Shown in pieces: positions 62,601 to 64,000 of a stretch of DNA of 64,000 nt. Origin of the DNA: DASWIG01 sp965371445. GTDB taxonomy: Bacteria; Acidobacteriota; Thermoanaerobaculia; Multivoradales; J023. The stretch covers positions 1 to 64,000 of the forward strand of contig CBDUYN010000009.1 of assembly GCA_965371445.1 (NCBI GenBank). The letters are read 5' to 3'. Under the pieces are notes generated by a model. The model was not told where the DNA came from, searched no databases, and worked only from the letters and a program-made list of their open reading frames with translations. A program made the translations under genes and the position numbers. The stretch's first letter is position 1. The number at the start of each line of letters is the position of its first letter.

Positions 62601-64000
62601 GATTCGGCCCGGACCTCCTCCAGCTCGATCGTGGCTTTCTCGCTCAGCTGGTGGTCGAACATCACCTGGAAGATCGGGTTCGTGTCGAGATGGCGTTCGG
62701 GGCCGAGCTCCTCGACCAAGCGCTCGAAGGGCAGGTCCTGATGGGCGAAAGCGCCAAGGGCGATCTCCCGGACGTGCCGGAGGTGCCCGGTGAAGCTACG
62801 CTGCGCGTCGGTCCGAACCCTGAGCGGCAGGCTGTTGACGAAACAGCCGATCAGAGCCTCGAGCTCGGGCCGGGTGCGGTTGGCGATCGGCGAGCCGACG
62901 ACGAGGTCGTCCTGGCCGGTATAGCGTTCGAGAAGGAGCGTCCAGCCGGCGAGGAGCGTCATGAAAAGCGACGCCTTGTGCTCTCGGCCGAGCTCCTCGA
63001 GCGCGGTGCGCAGCTCCTTGTCGAGGTGGCGGCGTTCGATCGCACCGCGGTGGCGTGGCCGAGCCGAGCGCGGCCGGTCGGTGGCGAGCCGCAGCCGTGT
63101 GGGCGCGCCGGCGAGCGCCTCCTTCCAGTAGGCGAGCTGGCGGTCGAGGATCTCGCCTTCCAACCACCGTCGCTGCCAGAGCGCGAAGTCGGCGTACTGC
63201 AAAACGGGCTCCGGTAGGGGGGAGGCTGCCCACCTCCCGGCGCGGTGACGCGCGGCGCGGTAGAGAGCTTCGAGCTCGCGGTAGAAGATGCCGTCGGACC
63301 AGCCGTCGGAGGCGATGTGGTGGATCGTGCGCAGGAGCACGTGCTCTCGCTCGCCGAGACGCAGGAGCATGGTGCGGATCGCCGGTCCCCGCGCGAGGTC
63401 GATTGGCCGCGCGGCTTCGTCGTCGACGAGGCGGTGGGCGAGGTCCGCGCGGCGCGCGGCGTCGAGGCTCGTGAGGTCGACGACGGCCGTCCGGGCGGCG
63501 CCGCCGGGTAAGGGGACCTGGCCGGCTTCACCGTCCTCTTCCTGGAAGCGTGCAGCGAGACCCTCGTGGCGGCGCGGGATCTCCGCCAAGGCGCCGAGAA
63601 GGGCGCCCGTGTCGAGGGGGCCGGTGAGGCGAAAGGCGTCGGCCATGAGATAGGCGGTGCTCGTCTCCTCGAGTCGGTCGAGGAAGTAGAGGCGCTGCTG
63701 GGCAAAGGAGAGGGGGCCGCGCCGGCGGGGCGCCGCGGCGAGCGGCGGCTGGCTGAGGCGTGCGGCGTCGCCGTCGTCGATGCGGCGGAGGATCTCCGTG
63801 GCGAGACCGGCGAGCGTCGTCCGCTCGAAGAGCAGGCGGACCGGGACCTCGACGCCGAGGGCCCGGCGAAGCCGCGAGGTGACCTGGGTCGCGAGGAGGG
63901 AGTGTCCGCCGAGCTCGAAGAAGTCGTCGTCGGCGCTGATTCCGTCCCGCGAGAGGACTTCTCCCCAGATCGAGGCGATCTCGATCTCGAGCTCGCTTCG
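53636..64000 (-). CDS. Nonribosomal peptide synthetase, C-terminal part (T-C-T-E-C-A-T-C-A-T-TE), 5' end outside window
   Basis: The frame is open through the right edge, so the gene is partial. Domains in protein order: T (GGHSLLATQ, about 63900); C (HHIASDGWS, ~63700-62420); T with GGDSILSLR (~62200); epimerisation E (HHLAVDAVSW and SVGWFTVTYP, ~62060-60760); C (CHHLLLDGWS, ~60700-59380); A (YTSGSTGQPKG, NLYGPTEATVW, YRTGDLARW, GKVDRR, ~59370-57890); T (~57750); C (HHIVFDGYS, ~57570-56250); A (YTSGSTGRPK, FYGPAEAS, YRTGDLARR, ~56240-54690); T (~54560); thioesterase (GWSMGGWIAFEM and GDHRSMM, ~54430-53640). The first full module has no A domain between C and T. Code residues of the first A domain read by eye as DILQLGLVW(K), glycine-like; the second as DVWHIGFIG(K), unassigned. 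TE marks chain release. Confidence 0.95.
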   Translation of the reverse strand, partial: RSELEIEIASIWGEVLSRDGISADDDFFELGGHSLLATQVTSRLRRALGVEVPVRLLFERTTLAGLATEILRRIDDGDAARLSQPPLAAAPRRRGPLSFAQQRLYFLDRLEETSTAYLMADAFRLTGPLDTGALLGALAEIPRRHEGLAARFQEEDGEAGQVPLPGGAARTAVVDLTSLDAARRADLAHRLVDDEAARPIDLARGPAIRTMLLRLGEREHVLLRTIHHIASDGWSDGIFYRELEALYRAARHRAGRWAASPLPEPVLQYADFALWQRRWLEGEILDRQLAYWKEALAGAPTRLRLATDRPRSARPRHRGAIERRHLDKELRTALEELGREHKASLFMTLLAGWTLLLERYTGQDDLVVGSPIANRTRPELEALIGCFVNSLPLRVRTDAQRSFTGHLRHVREIALGAFAHQDLPFERLVEELGPERHLDTNPIFQVMFDHQLSEKATIELEEVRAESVAATSFTVAFEPSLTVWNDGGELVAGIEHDAELHDAATISRMLAHYESLLRSALGDPRRRTGELAFATPAEERQVLARRWQEAPRPEASDEDPAPGDEAAERRIADTLARIWADVLGLPHVAAEESFFTLGGDSILSLRVLARARPAGLHLQPRDLFRHQTVAALARHLAASRDVTAKAATAPESGGVPLTPIQRSFFAWQLPEPWHYNQSVLLVLRRRLEVPLLAAAARPLAEHHAALRLRFERSGGIWRQLLLDEAGEPPVARLDLSRLQPDKLEEALERAKAQVQASLDLTSGPIWRLVLLDAGAENPERLLAVVHHLAVDAVSWGVLLDDLEHLYSAYEKGSPPELPSATTAFPDWARRLDTEALGPGELERYSRLVRQTVPLPVDHEGANTLGSEATVVTRLDAAETDLLLRRANAAYRTRPEELLLTALARVLARWSGGDTVVELEAHGRDALGEDVDLSRSVGWFTVTYPVALRVRGKDVGSDLKAVKETLRQVPSGRRRRLVPQVSFNYLGHVAEARLDGSRLFAAHEASGPEQSRRGMRTHLLDLNGGVAGGRFELEWAYSRNVHEPSTVEGLAAGLRDELRRLVQHCLSPGAGGVTPSDFPLAVVDPAALERLLQPFARATDLEDVYPLTPLQEGMLFHSRLAPRSGVYFEQLSWILQDVERTALRRAWQTVVDRHAVLRTSFVWEGLERPLQRVHRQVTLPFEELDFRHLGRDEQTANVERLLEDDRRRGFALDEAPLTRILLVRLGDGERGETCRLVWSCHHLLLDGWSTPTVLDEAAKAYDALCRGEEPRLPPPQPFRDYLAWLAEQKANGEAEAFYRLTLAGFEAPTPLPPPPPGSLEIDEDAAPGEIVLALSPGVTATLEATARRRALTLNTVVQGAWARVLAAISGEDDVVFGATVAGRPAELAGAESIVGLLANTLPVRIRLGERRETAGEYLRRLQDGLAEMCRFEATPLVDVRRWSGVAAGESLFHTVLVFENFPLREGYENADFAELKSFSKTSYPMTLYALPGHRLTFELSYDRRRVGAALARRSLHHLETVLTALADGFGQEAAELSVLSAAERHQLSVEWAPGPSTTPPVRSALQLFEAEARRKAGSVALVFRPADALAEELTYGELDRRAEELARRLRDVGVGPEALVGVAVERSVEMVVALLAVWKAGGAYVPLDPSYPAERLELIMDDAGLAALVAKKGWLADRRPRASTPPLPGDESPGYSLDNLAYVLYTSGSTGQPKGVEVTHRTLVQLLAAMARRPGLHRRDVVLAVTTISFDIAALELWLPLTRGARVVLVDRATASDGERLREALADTGATLLQGTPATWRLLLDAGWPGGDGLKALCGGEEMPRGLAQELHRRSPEAWNLYGPTEATVWSLVHRVDATPGAVPIGRPVDATRVHVLGPRMEAVAIAAPGEVHLGGGGLARGYRRRPAVTAERFVPNPFADRGARLYRTGDLARWRHDATLEFLGRRDHQVKVRGFRIELGEVEAALIAVEGVREAAVLVQGEGSERRLVAHLVADTARDPGELRAALLEKLPAHMVPAAFTAVDEMPRSPTGKVDRRALARRSVEALAEAVTPPATPTEEILAGIWSRVLERRRISVDESFFVLGGHSLNALQVVSRIRTDLGRELALRVFFDGPTIRELARHLETAPPLAAAPPILPAPPGGDLPLSFAQERMWLLEGLDLASGTRYHVHSALALQGPLDVAALAAALRGVVQRHEVLRSRFPSQAGEPCLRIAPSGDAALPIVDLSALPAERRQPTAGKLCRREAHRSFGLADGPLLRAVLFVLGPGRHVFSRTVHHIVFDGYSETIFHHELGELYRAARHRRPSPLAPLPIAYADFARWQRRHLGGETLRRELDWWRHHLDGLPPALHLPADRPRPAERRPRPALYARQLPASLSQGLERLRLEAGTTFFMTSLAAFAALAGRYAGTNDVVLGSPVANRNRRETEGLAGLFVNTVLLRVDLGGDPTVRELLHRVREVALDVHAHQDLPFERLVQELAPHRRPGENPLFEVMFLEDDGDDVPELEELEAMPFDEDEGTALFELTLSVSRSADGVTGTADYDAGLFDETSVRRLLSGYENLLRGFVEAPDRRIGELDLLGTAERHQLLREWNDTAADWGEEALTVPRLFAEQAARTGEADAIVFAGRTWSYRELHERTLQLAGFLRGLGVGPEKRVGLLGERSPEMVVALLATLAAGGTAVPVDPAHPRMRLAWTIDDARLSLLLTQEKLRPLVDELGPLPALCLDADWPVIERRGAPAPPADVDPDAAAYLIYTSGSTGRPKAAVNTHRGLANHLLWMRRDYPLSTLDRVAQKTPASFDVAIWETLWPLLCGAALVVAKPGGHLDSAYLAHLVAREKVTVLHHVPSTLPLWLEEDEAERSASLRWVICGGEALPGGHAERFAERFAEATTLHNFYGPAEASIGVTARACERRPETAVLALGRPGANTDLHLLDDELRPVPIGAAGELFVGAAPPGRGYWNGPRPTAERFLPDPWSGRRGARLYRTGDLARRGADGTIHFLGRTDHQVKLRGQRIEPGEVEAELARHPAVRQAAVVVRELTSADQGLVAFVVAREARRETGSAEWRRFLNERLPAAMVPAAFVTIDALPSTPAGKVDRGELVRRPLPTAERQATCPTGPTERRLAAVYAEVLGLESVEGDGEFFALGGHSLLAVRLLARIEERLGVALALSELFHEPTLRRLAARIDGQPGPRPSLVVELAAGEPTPLFCVHPVGGHVLGYRELVAHLPPELSVYALQSVGHEDGKPFLGDVEAMARAYLAAVREVSLQGPYLLGGWSMGGWIAFEMARQLRDDGGEAALVVLIDSAVPGENGSSTSSLAAFAEELGIPAELCDPAWEALPPEEGLRRLHDRARTNELLENGIGPKRLGHLYRLFRNNLEAIDRYVPGFYDGRITLLLSADWTEEELASWHDVAADVEISRVPGDHRSMMREPHVRVLAERLSASLARSAPKA

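Overview
The window is high-GC bacterial DNA with short intergenic gaps and frequent ATGA-type overlaps. Several gene types point to Acidobacteriota, perhaps a Thermoanaerobaculia-like lineage: an orphan MacB/FtsX permease of the acidobacterial duplicated type, a Uma2 protein with a long QR(A/T)EEER coiled-coil tail, a TonB receptor with an STN domain, a 15-copy PKD protein, and many decayed gene fragments. This assignment is inference; the window has no rRNA or marker gene.

Region by region. (1) 0.1-7.5 kb is a copper module: a sigma-54 activator, a near-consensus -24/-12 promoter with an upstream dyad, a very large multicopper oxidase, and a Sco1-cytochrome c-PCu(A)C fusion. (2) 7.6-8.0 kb holds a radical-SAM remnant. 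(3) 8.2-17.1 kb is a three-gene operon read leftward: adenylate/guanylate cyclase, LysM/FecR surface protein, 15xPKD protein. (4) 17.5-19.8 kb holds an OPT transporter and a small membrane protein. (5) 20.2-21.9 kb is an ECF sigma factor overlapping a FecR-type protein with an STN-like C-terminus. (6) 22.2-39 kb is a defence island. It is a BREX type 2 (Pgl) cluster with pglW, pglY, pglZ, brxD and a helicase/exonuclease remnant of brxHI, but no pglX. A Vsr / GHKL-ATPase-nuclease / Dcm cassette sits where pglX and the ends of its neighbours should be, and a hicB-hicA' fragment abuts the beheaded helicase. (7) 39-45.9 kb holds a TonB receptor, a cupredoxin-like protein with a secreted partner, a serine hydrolase, a DinB-like protein and SixA. 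(8) 46-53.6 kb holds a PQQ-type propeller protein, a 42-bp minisatellite, Uma2, a truncated ADOP permease between 28-bp direct repeats, DUF1016 and Fis-type remnants, and a FUSC-like membrane protein. (9) 53.6 kb to the right edge is the C-terminal part of an NRPS ending in a thioesterase.

The most notable observations are the BREX-2 locus that seems to have been invaded and partly replaced by a MORC/MutL-like R-M cassette; a ~96 % identical 115-135 bp element that occurs twice, each time just 3' of a leftward gene, with conserved hairpins and a conserved short reading frame; an NRPS module (C-T-E) with no adenylation domain; and the sigma-54-controlled copper oxidase with its three-domain copper chaperone.

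All domain calls come from reading motifs by eye. No database search was run.
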